Of a DNA stretch of 64,000 nt, positions 27,192-35,876 are shown in pieces. The DNA is taken from NCBI RefSeq assembly GCF_017948485.1, contig NZ_JAFFSX010000001.1, forward strand, positions 372,001 through 436,000. The letters are read 5' to 3'. The stretch comes from Streptomyces sp. GESEQ-35 (GTDB lineage: Bacteria; Actinomycetota; Actinomycetes; Streptomycetales; Streptomycetaceae). A program made the translations under genes and the position numbers. How positions within the stretch are numbered: position 1 is the first letter of the stretch; each line of letters begins with the position of its first letter. The notes under the pieces are model-generated. The model saw nothing but the letters and a program-made list of their open reading frames with translations. It ran no database searches and was not told where the DNA came from.

Positions 27192-27744
27192 AGGTCGGTG
27201 GCCTTTCCGGTGTCTGTGGTGACGGGGAGGTGCTTCTCGAACGGCAGCGGGCCGATGGTTTCCGGGTCGGCGGTCGTGTCGAACAGCGGTGTGTAGCCGG
27301 TGGCCAGGTACAGACCGCGTGCCTCGGGCTGGCGTGGCCCGGTGGTCAGGTAGATCCGCCGGTAGCCGCGTGCGCCCGCCTCACGCTCCAGCTCGGCGAC
27401 GACCCGGCGGGCAAGCCCCCGCCTCCGGTGAGCGGAGTGCGTCCAGATCCGTTTCAACTCGGCCGTGGTCGCGTCGTAGCGGCGGAAGGCTCCTCCTGCC
27501 ACCGGTTCGCCGCGCTCCAGCAGCAGCAGGAGGAGCAGTCCGCCGTACGGCGGGGTGAACTCCTCGTCGGGGTAGCGGGCGATCTCGGCGTGGGCGTCCT
27601 TGCCGATGGGGGTCCCCCCAGCTCGAGCGAAGCCGAGAGTTGGGGGAGCGTCGAGTACTCGTGGCCGAGTTCGCGCAGCAGCGGCTCGACCCGGAGGTCG
27701 GATACGGGCACCTGGATGACTGTCAACTCCGGTGCCGAGGTCAT
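27188..27744 (-). pseudogene. GNAT-family N-acetyltransferase interrupted by a palindromic repeat
   Basis: The ATG at 27742-27744 overlaps the stop of the LLM gene and encodes MTSAPELTVIQVPVSDLRVE, PLLRELGHEYST. The frame then enters a 43-bp palindromic element (27606-27648). Beyond it the normal sequence resumes in a different frame: GKDAHAEIARYPDEEFTPPYGG, LLERGEPVAGGAFRRYD, then the acetyl-CoA loop HRRRGLARRVVAELE and YLATGYTPLFD. GNAT proteins in such operons acetylate small amines or sulfur amino acid products. The insertion shifts the frame and should abolish the full-length protein; an internal start could give only the C-terminal part. Confidence 0.82.
27606..27648. repeat. Streptomyces-type palindromic repeat (CTCCCCC...GGGGGAC class) inside a gene
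   Basis: The minus-strand element begins CTCCCCCAACTCTCGG and ends GAGCTGGGGGGACCCCCAT; it folds into a G/C-rich stem with a short central GCTTC-type loop. Elements of this form are common between genes in Streptomyces. Here it lies inside the GNAT coding sequence. Confidence 0.72.
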
Positions 27745-28868
27745 CAGTTCACCGCCGCGAGGGTCTGCGTACCGCGTGCCGCATGCTCCGCGTCGCGCTT
27801 GGCGACCTCCTCGCGGACGATCGGGATCACGTACCTGCCGAAGTCGATGGCGTCGCCCAGCAGGTCGTAGCCGCGGGCGGAGAGGATGTCGACGCCGAGG
27901 TCGTAGTAGTCGAGGAGTGCCTGGGCGACCGTCTCCGGAGTGCCGACGAGGGCGTTGGAGTTGCCCGCGCCACCGGTCGCGGCGGCGGTCGGGGTCCACA
28001 GGGCGCGGTCGTAGCGCTCTCCCGCCTCGGCGATGGCGATCAGCCGCTGTGAGCCGGTGTTTTCGGGGGCGCCGCTGCGGTGGTGCCGTACGAGACCGGT
28101 CTCGCGCCGATCCCGGATGGCGCCGACCGTGCGGTGGGCCTTCTCCCAGGCCAGCTCCTCGGTCGGGGCGATGATCGGGCGGAAGGCGACCTGGATCCGG
28201 GGGACGTCGGTGCGGCCCGCGGCCTTCGCGGCGGCCTTCACGGTCTCGATCTGCTCGGCGGTCTTCGCCAGCGGCTCGCCCCACAGGCAGTAGATGTCGG
28301 CCTCGGCGCCCCCGGAGGCGTACGCGGCAGGTGACGAACCGCCGAACGAGACGTTCGGGCGGGGCTGTTGGACGGGGAAGACGTCGCTGACGAAGTCGTG
28401 GAAGCGGTAGTGCTCGCCCTCGTGGTCGAAGGCCTCGTGGGTGGTCCAGATCTTCTTGACGATCCGGATGTACTCGCGGGTGCGGGCGTAGCGCTCGTCC
28501 TTGGTGAGGGTGTCGCCCTCGCGGCCCTGCTCGTGGTCGTTGCCGCCGGTGATGAAGTGCACCGTCAGCCGGCCCTCGCTGATCTGGTCGAGAGTGGCGA
28601 ACGTCTTGGCGGCGAAGGTGGGGTACGAGACGTTGGGCCGGTGGGCGAGCAGGATCTGGAGGCGGCCCAGCCTGCTCGCGATGTACGCGGCGGCCGGTGC
28701 GGGATCCGGCGATCCGGAGCCGTAGGCGAACAGCACCCGGTCCCAGCCGTGGTCCTCGTGCGCCCGGGCGAGCCGGAGCGTGTACTCCTTGTCGAAGGCG
28801 GCGCCGGAGCGCGGCGTGGTTTCGGAGCCGTCGTTGGTGGCGGCGATGCCGAGGAATTCCACGGGCAT
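27744..28868 (-). CDS. LLM-class flavin-dependent monooxygenase, SsuD/alkanesulfonate type
   Basis: A 374-residue luciferase-like enzyme: GSGSPDPAPAAAYIASRLGR, LLAHRPNVSYPTFAAKTFAT, HFITGGNDHEQGREGD, YCLWGEPLAKTAEQI and GSQRLIAIAEAGERYDRALW are all typical of the alkanesulfonate monooxygenase branch, which uses FMNH2 and O2 to release sulfite. The ATG at 28866-28868 has AAAGG upstream. It is the first large gene of a seven-gene operon and is preceded by a Cys-rich leader peptide, which suggests induction when cysteine is scarce. Confidence 0.92.
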   Translation of the reverse strand: MPVEFLGIAATNDGSETTPRSGAAFDKEYTLRLARAHEDHGWDRVLFAYGSGSPDPAPAAAYIASRLGRLQILLAHRPNVSYPTFAAKTFATLDQISEGRLTVHFITGGNDHEQGREGDTLTKDERYARTREYIRIVKKIWTTHEAFDHEGEHYRFHDFVSDVFPVQQPRPNVSFGGSSPAAYASGGAEADIYCLWGEPLAKTAEQIETVKAAAKAAGRTDVPRIQVAFRPIIAPTEELAWEKAHRTVGAIRDRRETGLVRHHRSGAPENTGSQRLIAIAEAGERYDRALWTPTAAATGGAGNSNALVGTPETVAQALLDYYDLGVDILSARGYDLLGDAIDFGRYVIPIVREEVAKRDAEHAARGTQTLAAVN

Positions 28869-29084
28869 GGGAGTGGCCTTTCGGAAACGACCGCACGCAG
28901 GCATGGCGGAACGGCCTTGCGTGGAGGCATGAGTGACAGACCGTCAGGGAGACGGGTCGGTGCGGGTGTGACGACGCCGGGCGTCGGGAGGAACACGGTT
29001 GCGGCAGCGCGCGTGAAGAGAGAACTCGGCCCGCGACGGGGTCACCGAGGGAGGGAAGGGCCGGTCAGACGGCCCGCTGCCGAG

Positions 29085-29162
29085 TCAGACGCAACACGCC
29101 GCGGAACACACTCGACCGAAGTCGATGTGGTCGCGCGTGACCAAACACTGCTGGGCATTCAT
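29085..29162 (-). CDS. Cysteine-rich leader peptide (putative attenuator)
   Basis: A 25-residue frame from ATG 29160-29162 whose C-terminus is DHIDFGRVCSAACCV, with four Cys in total (one earlier). This matches the short actinobacterial leader peptides whose pattern is RH-V-D-x-x-R-V-x-S-A-x-C and which precede sulfur-metabolism operons. No ribosome site precedes it; the ATG begins six bases after a possible -10, so it is probably leaderless. It lies 216 bases upstream of the LLM gene. Ribosome stalling at the Cys codons when cysteine is low would be the expected switch. Confidence 0.78.
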   Translation of the reverse strand: MNAQQCLVTRDHIDFGRVCSAACCV

Positions 29163-29168
29163 GCGATT

Positions 29169-29198
29169 AATTGAGCAGTAACTCGCGCTCCTCGTCAA
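29169..29198 (-). promoter_or_regulatory. Predicted promoter of the leader peptide and sulfur operon
   Basis: On the minus strand TTGACG (29193-29198), an 18-base spacer and TCAATT (29169-29174) are followed six bases later by the leader ATG. Placement fits a leaderless mRNA. Confidence 0.6.
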
Positions 29199-29461
29199 GG
29201 AGCGCTCGGATGCCGGACCGCCTCGGCCGGCCCCTCCCACGCGTTGTTGACATAGCCCGGCCGCGGCCCCATACGCTCGACGACGGATCTGCGACGCCCA
29301 GCGCGGCAGCTCCTCCGGCTGCGTTGAGGGACGCGGCGAATGTGACGACGCCGAGCCCCGGCCGCACCGTACCCGCGTAGCGTCTGTGCCGCTGCGCTCC
29401 CGAACGAGTGCCTCCGGGTGGTCACCCACGCCTGCGATTCCCTCACCCGGAGAGCCTCCCG

Positions 29462-30382
29462 ATGGTCACGCCTTCCGATGTCACATCAACCCTTGCCACG
29501 AATCCCCCGGAGCGGGCGGGCACTCCTGGCCCCGACATGCCGCTGATCGTGCCGCGCCGGCACATCGGCCGCTGGGCGACAGCTGCCGCCGCGCTGCTGG
29601 TCTTCGCGATGGTGCTCAACTCCGTTGTTCGCAACGACGCATTCCAGTGGGACGTGGTGGGCCGGTACTTCACCACCGCCGCCGTGCTCGACGGACTGCT
29701 GCTGACCCTGTGGCTGACCGGCGTGGTGATGGTTCTCGGATTCCTGCTCGGCACCGTTCTGGCAGTCATGCGGCTGTCCGCCAACCCTGTTCTGCGCACG
29801 CTGAGTTGGGGATATGTATGGATCTTCAGGTCCACTCCGCTACTGGTGCAGCTGCTGTTCTGGTTCAACATCGGCGCCCTGTATCCCACGCTCGGCCTCG
29901 GCATCCCGTTCGGCCCGCAGTTCGTCACCGTCAAGACGGTGAACCTGCTGGGCCCCACCCTCACCGCCGTCATCGGCCTGACCCTGCACGAGACCGCCTA
30001 CGCCGCCGAGGTGGTGCGCGGCGGCATACTCTCCGTCGACTCCGGCCAGACCGAGGCCGCCCAGGCAATCGGCCTGAGCAGGCGCCGTACCCTGCGCCGG
30101 ATCGTCATTCCCCAGGCGATGCGCTCCATCGTGCCGACCGCCGGGAACATGCTGATCGGCACCCTGAAGGGAACGAGCATCGTCAGCGTGCTGGCCGTGC
30201 ACGACCTGCTGTACTCGGTGCAGCTGATCTACAACCAGACGTACCAGGTCATCCCGCTACTGATGGTCGCCACTATTTGGTACATCGCGGTCACCAGCGT
30301 GCTCAGCACGGGGCAGTACTACGTCGAGCGGTACTACGCGCGCGGCGACGGCCGCCGACGCCCGTCCCGCGATCGGCGGTGA
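29462..30382 (+). CDS. Amino-acid-type ABC transporter permease, stand-alone
   Basis: A 306-residue membrane protein with the EAA loop (EAAQAIGLSRRRTLRRIVIPQAMRSI). It resembles the permease at 25446-26408 throughout. The ATG at 29462 follows GGAGAG. No ATPase or binding-protein gene lies next to it, so it may use the ATPase of the divergent operon or be a remnant duplicate. It is divergent from the LLM operon, sharing the 29163-29461 promoter region, in which I saw no other gene. Confidence 0.87.
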   Translation: MVTPSDVTSTLATNPPERAGTPGPDMPLIVPRRHIGRWATAAAALLVFAMVLNSVVRNDAFQWDVVGRYFTTAAVLDGLLLTLWLTGVVMVLGFLLGTVLAVMRLSANPVLRTLSWGYVWIFRSTPLLVQLLFWFNIGALYPTLGLGIPFGPQFVTVKTVNLLGPTLTAVIGLTLHETAYAAEVVRGGILSVDSGQTEAAQAIGLSRRRTLRRIVIPQAMRSIVPTAGNMLIGTLKGTSIVSVLAVHDLLYSVQLIYNQTYQVIPLLMVATIWYIAVTSVLSTGQYYVERYYARGDGRRRPSRDRR

Positions 30383-30446
30383 CCTGTGAGCAGCACTCCC
30401 GACGCGAGCCCTTTCCCACTTTCCCTATCGAATTACTAGGAAAGTC

Positions 30447-30476
30447 TTGACGGGTCCAGCGGGGGATGCGCAGGAT
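30447..30476 (+). promoter_or_regulatory. Predicted promoter of leader peptide 2
   Basis: TTGACG at 30447-30452, 18-base spacer, CAGGAT at 30471-30476, then seven bases to the leader ATG at 30484. The same TTGACG-spacer-ATG arrangement precedes the leaders at 29162 and 32685. Confidence 0.6.
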
Positions 30477-30483
30477 GATGTAC

Positions 30484-30567
30484 ATGTCCCGCACGCAGCA
30501 ACGACTCGTTCGTCGTCGGCATGTCGACTTTGGTCACGTCGTCAGCGCCGCCTGCTGTCGCGCATAA
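30484..30567 (+). CDS. Leader peptide with RRHVDFG...SAACCRA ending (putative attenuator)
   Basis: A 27-residue frame (MSRTQQRLV...), ending RRHVDFGHVVSAACCRA and stopping at 30565-30567. In-frame ATGs also occur at 30475 and 30478 but would overlap the predicted -10. The peptide fits the actinobacterial sulfur-linked leader pattern with a CysCys pair near the end. It lies 114 bases upstream of the winged-helix regulator and the SfnB/DszC-like monooxygenase, implying that both are controlled by cysteine supply. Confidence 0.82.
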   Translation: MSRTQQRLVRRRHVDFGHVVSAACCRA

Positions 30568-30681
30568 GGCACCCGCGGCTCACACGATCGCCCGTGCCAC
30601 TCCACTCCGTCTTTCCCAGGCGATCAGGCGAATCCACTACCTGCGCCTGATGGCCCGACAGACTTTCGAGGGACAACCGCC

Positions 30682-31251
30682 ATGACCACAGCAGTTCCGG
30701 CCCCGGCCACTCCACTGGATCCGCCGCTCTCCGACACGCGCCATCTTCGCCTGGTGGGCGAAACCACGCAGAGCGGCACCGAGGGAAACACGTCCGCGCC
30801 GCTCGTCGGCTATCTCCTGCTCGTCCCCGAGGGCACCGATCCCGCCGAACTCTTCGTCAAGGACGGGCCACGGCCTGAGATCCGACCGGTCACCGCAACG
30901 GACTCGGCTCCTGCCCAGCCGACGGGGGACGACGGCGTCCGCGTGGATCCCGCGCGACACGTCGCTGAGTTGGACGGACGGGAACTCGACCTCACCTACC
31001 TGGAGTTCGCGCTGCTGGCGCATCTCGTTCTCCGTCCCCACCAGGTGCATTCGCGCGACCGGCTGGTGTCCGCCGTCTGGGGCTACGACCACATCGGCGA
31101 CGGTCGCACCGTTGATGTCCACATCGCCCGCCTGCGCCGCAAGCTGGGCGAGGCTCACCGGCACCGGATCGTCACCGTACGGCGTATGGGGTACAAGTAC
31201 GTGCCCGACCAGCAGGAGCGCCCCAGCACCGCGCCTTGCCATCGACCTTGA
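30682..31251 (+). CDS. Stand-alone winged-helix regulator (OmpR/PhoB-type DNA-binding domain)
   Basis: A 189-residue protein. Residues 1 to about 85 are not recognised and contain no receiver domain. The C-terminal part is an OmpR/PhoB-type effector domain: ELDLTYLEFALLAHLVLRPH, SRDRLVSAVWGYDHIGDGRT, VDVHIARLRRKLGE and VTVRRMGYKYV. GAGGG precedes the ATG. It sits between a Cys leader peptide and a sulfur monooxygenase gene, so it is a good candidate for a local activator of the sulfur genes. Confidence 0.87.
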   Translation: MTTAVPAPATPLDPPLSDTRHLRLVGETTQSGTEGNTSAPLVGYLLLVPEGTDPAELFVKDGPRPEIRPVTATDSAPAQPTGDDGVRVDPARHVAELDGRELDLTYLEFALLAHLVLRPHQVHSRDRLVSAVWGYDHIGDGRTVDVHIARLRRKLGEAHRHRIVTVRRMGYKYVPDQQERPSTAPCHRP

Positions 31252-31264
31252 GGAGACCACCGAC

Positions 31265-32497
31265 ATGGGCGTTGCCACTGTGCCGTCCGGCCCCGCCTCG
31301 GAACCCGACCGGAGCAGCGGGCCCGGCCGTGCGCACTGGCTGCGCGTGGCCCGGGAGGCGGCGGACGACCTGGCCACGGATGCGGTGGCCAGGGAGCAGG
31401 CAGGCAAGGTCCCGTTCGACGAGGTGTCCCGGCTGCGCGAGGCGGGACTGCTGACGCTCCTGATTCCGGCCGAGTCCGGGGGCGGAGGCGCGGACTGGCC
31501 CACGGCCTACGCCGTTGTCCGGGAGATCGCCGCGGCCGACGGAGCGATCGGTCAACTGCTGGGCTGTCACTACTTCCTGTCGTGGAGCGCCCGGTTCTTC
31601 GCCGAGCCCGCCCTCGCCGCGCAGATCGAGGAGCGGTCCGCGGCTGAGGAGTGGTGCTGGGGTGGCGGTTTCGCCCGTCAGGAGCCGCCTCTGATGCTGG
31701 CCAGGACGGCCGGCGGCCTGACGCTCGGCGGTCGGCAGAGTTACACCACCGGGATCCAGGTCGCCGACCGCGTCGCCGTGCGCGCCGTGCGGGAGGACAC
31801 GGGTGAACCACTCGCCGTCGTGGTGGATCCCGTCCGCCGCGGTGTGGTGATCGACGGCGACGCCGACACCTTCGGCCAGCGGCTCGCGGCCGGCGGCAGC
31901 GTGGAGTTCGACGACGTACGGGTGAGTGCCGACGACGTTCTCGGGTCCCTGTCCGCGGACGAGGACATCCTGTCGCCCCGGACCGCGCTGGCGTCGCCGG
32001 CCGGGCGCCTCCTCTCTGTCCAGCTCTGTCTCGGCATGGCCGAGGGGGTGCTCGCCGAAGCCCGTGAGTACAGCAGGACGGGCCACGCACCCTGGCACCC
32101 CGCCTGGCCGGTCGGTACCCGCCACGACCCGCAGGTGCTGACCGCCTACGGAGAACTCACCGTCCTCACCCGCGCCGCGTCCGCACTCGCCGATCAGGCG
32201 CTGGAAGCCGTGCACGGCGGGCTGGCACGCGGCGAAGACCTCACCTACGACGAGTACGCGGACATCTCCGTCCTCGTGGCCATGGCCGAATCCGCCGCTT
32301 CCAGGGCCGCGCAGGAATCCACCGCCCGCGCCCTCGACATCATCGGCGCCCGCTCCACCTCCTCGCGGCTGGGCTTGGACCGCTTCTGGCGCAACGCCCG
32401 GACCCACACCTTGTACGAGCCCGCCGCCCACCGGCTCCGCGATGTCGGGGACTACTTCCTCAACGGCGCCCATCCTCCGTTCGTCCTGCCCGCCTGA
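31265..32497 (+). CDS. Acyl-CoA dehydrogenase-like flavin monooxygenase (SfnB/DszC type)
   Basis: A 410-residue protein of the acyl-CoA dehydrogenase fold. Helical N-terminus (REQAGKVPFDEVSRLREAGL), a LLIPAESGGGGADWP loop, and a C-terminus ending RNARTHTLYEPAAHRLRDVG are characteristic of the SfnB/DszC group, which monooxygenates sulfones or thioethers with reduced flavin instead of oxidising acyl-CoA. GAGGAG lies before the ATG at 31265. It follows the winged-helix gene by 13 bases and a Cys leader peptide, supporting a sulfur-scavenging role. Confidence 0.87.
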   Translation: MGVATVPSGPASEPDRSSGPGRAHWLRVAREAADDLATDAVAREQAGKVPFDEVSRLREAGLLTLLIPAESGGGGADWPTAYAVVREIAAADGAIGQLLGCHYFLSWSARFFAEPALAAQIEERSAAEEWCWGGGFARQEPPLMLARTAGGLTLGGRQSYTTGIQVADRVAVRAVREDTGEPLAVVVDPVRRGVVIDGDADTFGQRLAAGGSVEFDDVRVSADDVLGSLSADEDILSPRTALASPAGRLLSVQLCLGMAEGVLAEAREYSRTGHAPWHPAWPVGTRHDPQVLTAYGELTVLTRAASALADQALEAVHGGLARGEDLTYDEYADISVLVAMAESAASRAAQESTARALDIIGARSTSSRLGLDRFWRNARTHTLYEPAAHRLRDVGDYFLNGAHPPFVLPA

Positions 32498-32648
32498 CCG
32501 GCGGCAATGACGTTCGGGCACTGCGCTGACGGACCGGGGCCGGCATAAACGGCAGTCACCACGCCATCGCGCGGCCAGAGAATTGTGAACGCGGCACTTC
32601 AGCCGTATGTCGGACAGTTGAGAATACGCAACGCATACGCAGGCGACA

Positions 32649-32677
32649 TTGACGTGGCTGGAATCCGCTGCAAGTCT
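32649..32677 (+). promoter_or_regulatory. Predicted promoter of leader peptide 3
   Basis: TTGACG at 32649-32654, a 17-base spacer and AAGTCT at 32672-32677; the GTG of the leader begins seven bases later. The -10 match is weak, but the layout repeats that of the other two leaders. Confidence 0.5.
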
Positions 32678-32684
32678 CTTGGCT

Positions 32685-32780
32685 GTGAGCACGTCCGAGA
32701 ACCTCGCCGCGCGCCTGCACGTCGATCTGCGACGTCAGGCCAGCGCCATCTGTGCGTGGACTCCTCGCAGCCATTTCTGA
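32685..32780 (+). CDS. Leader peptide with HVDLRRQASAICAW (putative attenuator)
   Basis: A 31-residue frame starting GTG (MSTSENLAAR) followed by LHVDLRRQASAICAW and a short tail, TGA at 32778-32780. The HVDLRR-x-x-SA-x-C core matches the actinobacterial sulfur leader pattern, here with a single Cys. It lies 196 bases upstream of the SsuABC-type transporter genes, and the interval has no other gene. Confidence 0.75.
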   Translation: MSTSENLAARLHVDLRRQASAICAWTPRSHF

Positions 32781-32976
32781 TGCGGCCCCCTTCCCATTTG
32801 GGCCACTCCACACACCAAGAAACCTCTTGGCTTCGCTCCTCGCCTTTTCGGAACTGCGCGCGGCCCGAATCACGAACGGTTTGAGGGCCTCCTTCCCATT
32901 CCCAGCGGGAGAGACGAACTCAGAAACTCAGTGCCCCTATTCCAGCCGCTCCATCAATCTTGAACAGGACCCTTCC

Positions 32977-34047
32977 ATGGTCACGACGGCATCGACCCGA
33001 CGCCAGTTCCTCACACTGCTCGGTCTTTCGGCGGTGGCCGTGAGCTGCGGCACCACTGCAAGCGGAGCCACTTCCGGCAAGGGCCAGACCAAGACGCTCA
33101 GGTATCAGGGCTCGGCGGGTCAGGTCACGTTGCCCGAACTGGCCGAGGATCTCGGCTATCTGGAGGACGTGAAGCTGAAGTGGGTCGGCAACACGATCAG
33201 CGGACCACAGGACATCCAGTCCGCGGCCACGGGCCAGATCGACTTCGGCGGCGCGTTCAACGGCGCGGTCGTCAAACTGGCCGCGAACAAGGCCCCCATC
33301 AAGGCCGTCATCAGCTACTACGGGTCCGACAAGTACGCCTACAGCGGCTTCTACGTCCTTGAGGACAGCCCGATCCGCTCGCCCCGGGACCTGATCGGCA
33401 AGAAGGTCGGGATGAACACCCTCGGAGCCCACTCCGAGGCCATGCTCGACATCTACCTGCGGCGAGGCGGTCTGTCCGGGGCGGACATAGACAAGGTCGA
33501 GCCCCTCGTGGTGCCTCCGGTCAACACCGAACAGACCCTGCGGCAGAAGCAGATCGACGTGGCCGTACTCGGGGGCATCCTGCGCGACAAGGCCCTCGCG
33601 GCCGGGGGCATCCGCCCGCTGTTCACCGACTATCAACTGCTCGGCGCATTCAGCGCCGGCACCTACGTGATGACCGACCGCTTCCTGAAGCAGAGTCCCG
33701 ACACGGCCCGGATCTTCGTCACCGCCGTCGGAAGAGCAATCGAGTGGTCCCGTTCCACTCCGCATGAAGAAGTCATCGCCCGGATGACGGACATCGTGGA
33801 GAAGCGCGGCCGCAACGAAGACACCGCACCCCTGAAGTACTGGCGTTCCTACGGCGTCACCGACACCGCAGGCCGGATCACCGGCAAGGAACTCCAGCTG
33901 TGGATCGACTGGTTGGCCGACCGCGGCGAAATCCAGAAGGGCCAGGTCACGCTTTCGGACCTCTATACCAATGAATTCAACGCCGCCGGCGCAAGCGGCG
34001 CATCGACTCCCTCAGCTGACTCGTCCGCCTCGACAAGCGGGAGCTGA
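32977..34047 (+). CDS. Sulfonate/taurine-type ABC substrate-binding protein, Tat-type signal
   Basis: A 356-residue exported protein. The start MVTTASTRRQFLTLLGLSAV has a twin-arginine motif and then VAVSCG, a likely lipobox. The mature part reads as an NMT1/SsuA-like binding protein (RYQGSAGQVTLPELAEDLGY, GQIDFGGAFNGAVVKLAAN, GKKVGMNTLGAHSEAM). AGGA precedes the ATG at 32977. It heads an operon with ATPase and permease genes and probably delivers an aliphatic or aromatic sulfonate. Confidence 0.87.
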   Translation: MVTTASTRRQFLTLLGLSAVAVSCGTTASGATSGKGQTKTLRYQGSAGQVTLPELAEDLGYLEDVKLKWVGNTISGPQDIQSAATGQIDFGGAFNGAVVKLAANKAPIKAVISYYGSDKYAYSGFYVLEDSPIRSPRDLIGKKVGMNTLGAHSEAMLDIYLRRGGLSGADIDKVEPLVVPPVNTEQTLRQKQIDVAVLGGILRDKALAAGGIRPLFTDYQLLGAFSAGTYVMTDRFLKQSPDTARIFVTAVGRAIEWSRSTPHEEVIARMTDIVEKRGRNEDTAPLKYWRSYGVTDTAGRITGKELQLWIDWLADRGEIQKGQVTLSDLYTNEFNAAGASGASTPSADSSASTSGS

Positions 34048-34052
34048 ATCCC

Positions 34053-34889
34053 ATGCCGGAATCCATCACACCCAAGATCGTGTTCGAGGACGTACGGAAG
34101 GAATTCACCGTCAAGGACCGGACGGGGCATCGGCAGACCACCCGTTTCACCGCCCTCGACGGCATCGATCTGGAGATTGCGCCCGGCGAGTTCATAGTCC
34201 TGGTGGGTCCCAGCGGCTGCGGAAAGTCGACGCTGCTGGATCTGCTCGGCGGCCTCACCCAACCCACCGGCGGCCGGATCCTGTTGGACGGCAAACCCGT
34301 CACCGGCCCGGGCCTGGACCGGGGCATCGTGTTCCAGCAGTACGCGCTGCTGCCCTGGCGTACGGCACAGGCCAATGTCGAGTTCGGTCTGGAGGCCACC
34401 GGCGTCCCACGGCGTCAACGAGCCGCACGCGCCAGGGAGTTCCTGGATCTGGTCGGCCTGACCGGGTTCGAGGACCGGCACCCGCATGAGCTGTCGGGCG
34501 GGATGCGCCAGCGGGTGGCGCTCGCCCGCAGCCTCGCCTACGACCCCGATGTGCTCCTGATGGACGAGCCGTTCGCCGCGCTGGACGCCCAGACCCGGGA
34601 GTCGCTCCAGGACGAACTGCTGCGCATCTGGCAGCGCACCGGCAAAACCGTCGTCTTCATCACGCACGGCATCGACGAGGCCGTCTACCTGGGACGGCGC
34701 GTCGCCGTCATGACATCCAGGCCGGGCCGCATCAAGCAGATCGTGCCGGTCGCCTTCGGCTCCCGTACGGCGACCGACGACCTCCGCTCCAGTCCCGAGT
34801 TCACGCGGCACCGGCACCAGATCTGGTCGCTGCTGCACGACGAGGTGGCCAGGGCCCAGCAGTTGGAGAAGGAGGAGGCTTCCGTATGA
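34053..34889 (+). CDS. SsuB/TauB-type ABC transporter ATP-binding protein
   Basis: A 278-residue ATPase with Walker A GPSGCGKST at residues 52-60, Q-loop IVFQQYALLPWRTA, signature LSGGMRQR and Walker [13 protein letters not shown]. The ALLPWRTA and MRQR motifs are those of nitrate/sulfonate/taurine importers. It begins five bases after the binding-protein stop and overlaps the permease gene by ATGA. Confidence 0.93.
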   Translation: MPESITPKIVFEDVRKEFTVKDRTGHRQTTRFTALDGIDLEIAPGEFIVLVGPSGCGKSTLLDLLGGLTQPTGGRILLDGKPVTGPGLDRGIVFQQYALLPWRTAQANVEFGLEATGVPRRQRAARAREFLDLVGLTGFEDRHPHELSGGMRQRVALARSLAYDPDVLLMDEPFAALDAQTRESLQDELLRIWQRTGKTVVFITHGIDEAVYLGRRVAVMTSRPGRIKQIVPVAFGSRTATDDLRSSPEFTRHRHQIWSLLHDEVARAQQLEKEEASV

Positions 34890-35815
34890 GCCCCACAACC
34901 GGCACGGCCACCGACAAGACCACGTCGCTGGAGGCTGCGAGCGCCGCCGAGCCCGTCCCTGCCCCTTCCCCTGTCACGTCCGCGCCGCCTCGCGCCAGAT
35001 CGTCGGACGTACGCCGAGTCCCTTCCCTCACGGCCCGGGTCCGCCGACTGCCGTACCTGATGCTGAAGGGGGCGACCAAATCCGCGGCCATGGTGGCGCT
35101 ACTGCTGCTGTGGGAGACCGCACCTCGACTTGGCCTGGTCGACCGGGTTTTCCTGCCTCCCTTCAGTGAGGTCGCCCGCGCCTGGTGGGGGCTGGTGGCC
35201 GACGGTCAGCTCGCCGACAACGCACGCGCCAGCCTGGTGCGCTCGTTCAGCGGATTCGGTCTCGCTGTGGCCGTCGCCGTGCCACTCGGCCTGCTGATCG
35301 GCTGGTACCGGCCGGTCGCCGACCTCCTCGGCCCACTGCTGGAGGTGTTCCGCAACACGGCCGCCCTGGCGCTGCTGCCGGTGTTCGTACTGCTGCTGGG
35401 CATCGGCGAGACCTCGAAGATCTCCATCGTGGTGTACGCGTGCACCTGGCCGATCCTGCTCAACACCATCAGCGCGGTCCGCACCGTCGACCCGACCTTG
35501 CTGAAGCTCGCGAAGTCGATGGACCTGTCCGCGCCCCGGCTGTTCCAGAAGGTCATCCTCCCGGCGTCGGTTCCGGTGATGTTCACCGGCATCCGGCTGG
35601 CCGGAGCGGTGTCCATTCTGGTGCTGGTCGCCGCCGAGATGATCGGCGCCAAGGCGGGCCTCGGCTATCTGATCAACGCCTCGCAGTACAACTTCGCGAT
35701 CCCGCAGATGTACGCGGGCATCATCACGATCTCCGCCATCGGCGTGGCCTTCAACCAGTTCCTGGTGGCCGTGGAGCGGCGGCTCAGCTCCTGGCGCGTA
35801 CCCGCCACCAACTGA
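34886..35815 (+). CDS. SsuC/TauC-type ABC transporter permease
   Basis: A 309-residue permease with a long cytosolic N-terminus (about 60 residues), six predicted membrane segments and the EAA-like loop (LAKSMDLSAPRLFQKVILPASVPVMF). It completes a sulfonate-type transporter with the two genes before it. The 309-residue length is slightly above the usual about 260 because of the N-terminal extension. Confidence 0.92.
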   Translation: MSPTTGTATDKTTSLEAASAAEPVPAPSPVTSAPPRARSSDVRRVPSLTARVRRLPYLMLKGATKSAAMVALLLLWETAPRLGLVDRVFLPPFSEVARAWWGLVADGQLADNARASLVRSFSGFGLAVAVAVPLGLLIGWYRPVADLLGPLLEVFRNTAALALLPVFVLLLGIGETSKISIVVYACTWPILLNTISAVRTVDPTLLKLAKSMDLSAPRLFQKVILPASVPVMFTGIRLAGAVSILVLVAAEMIGAKAGLGYLINASQYNFAIPQMYAGIITISAIGVAFNQFLVAVERRLSSWRVPATN

Positions 35816-35876
35816 CCCACGCGCCGCGCTCCCCCTGTCCCCCGCTCGTCTCGCTGCCTCCGATCCGAGGAACCTC

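Noticed and set aside
29167..29367. 66-codon minus-strand frame upstream of the first leader peptide
   Set aside because: It overlaps the predicted promoter and shows no domain or start signal; its apparent composition is explained by high GC.
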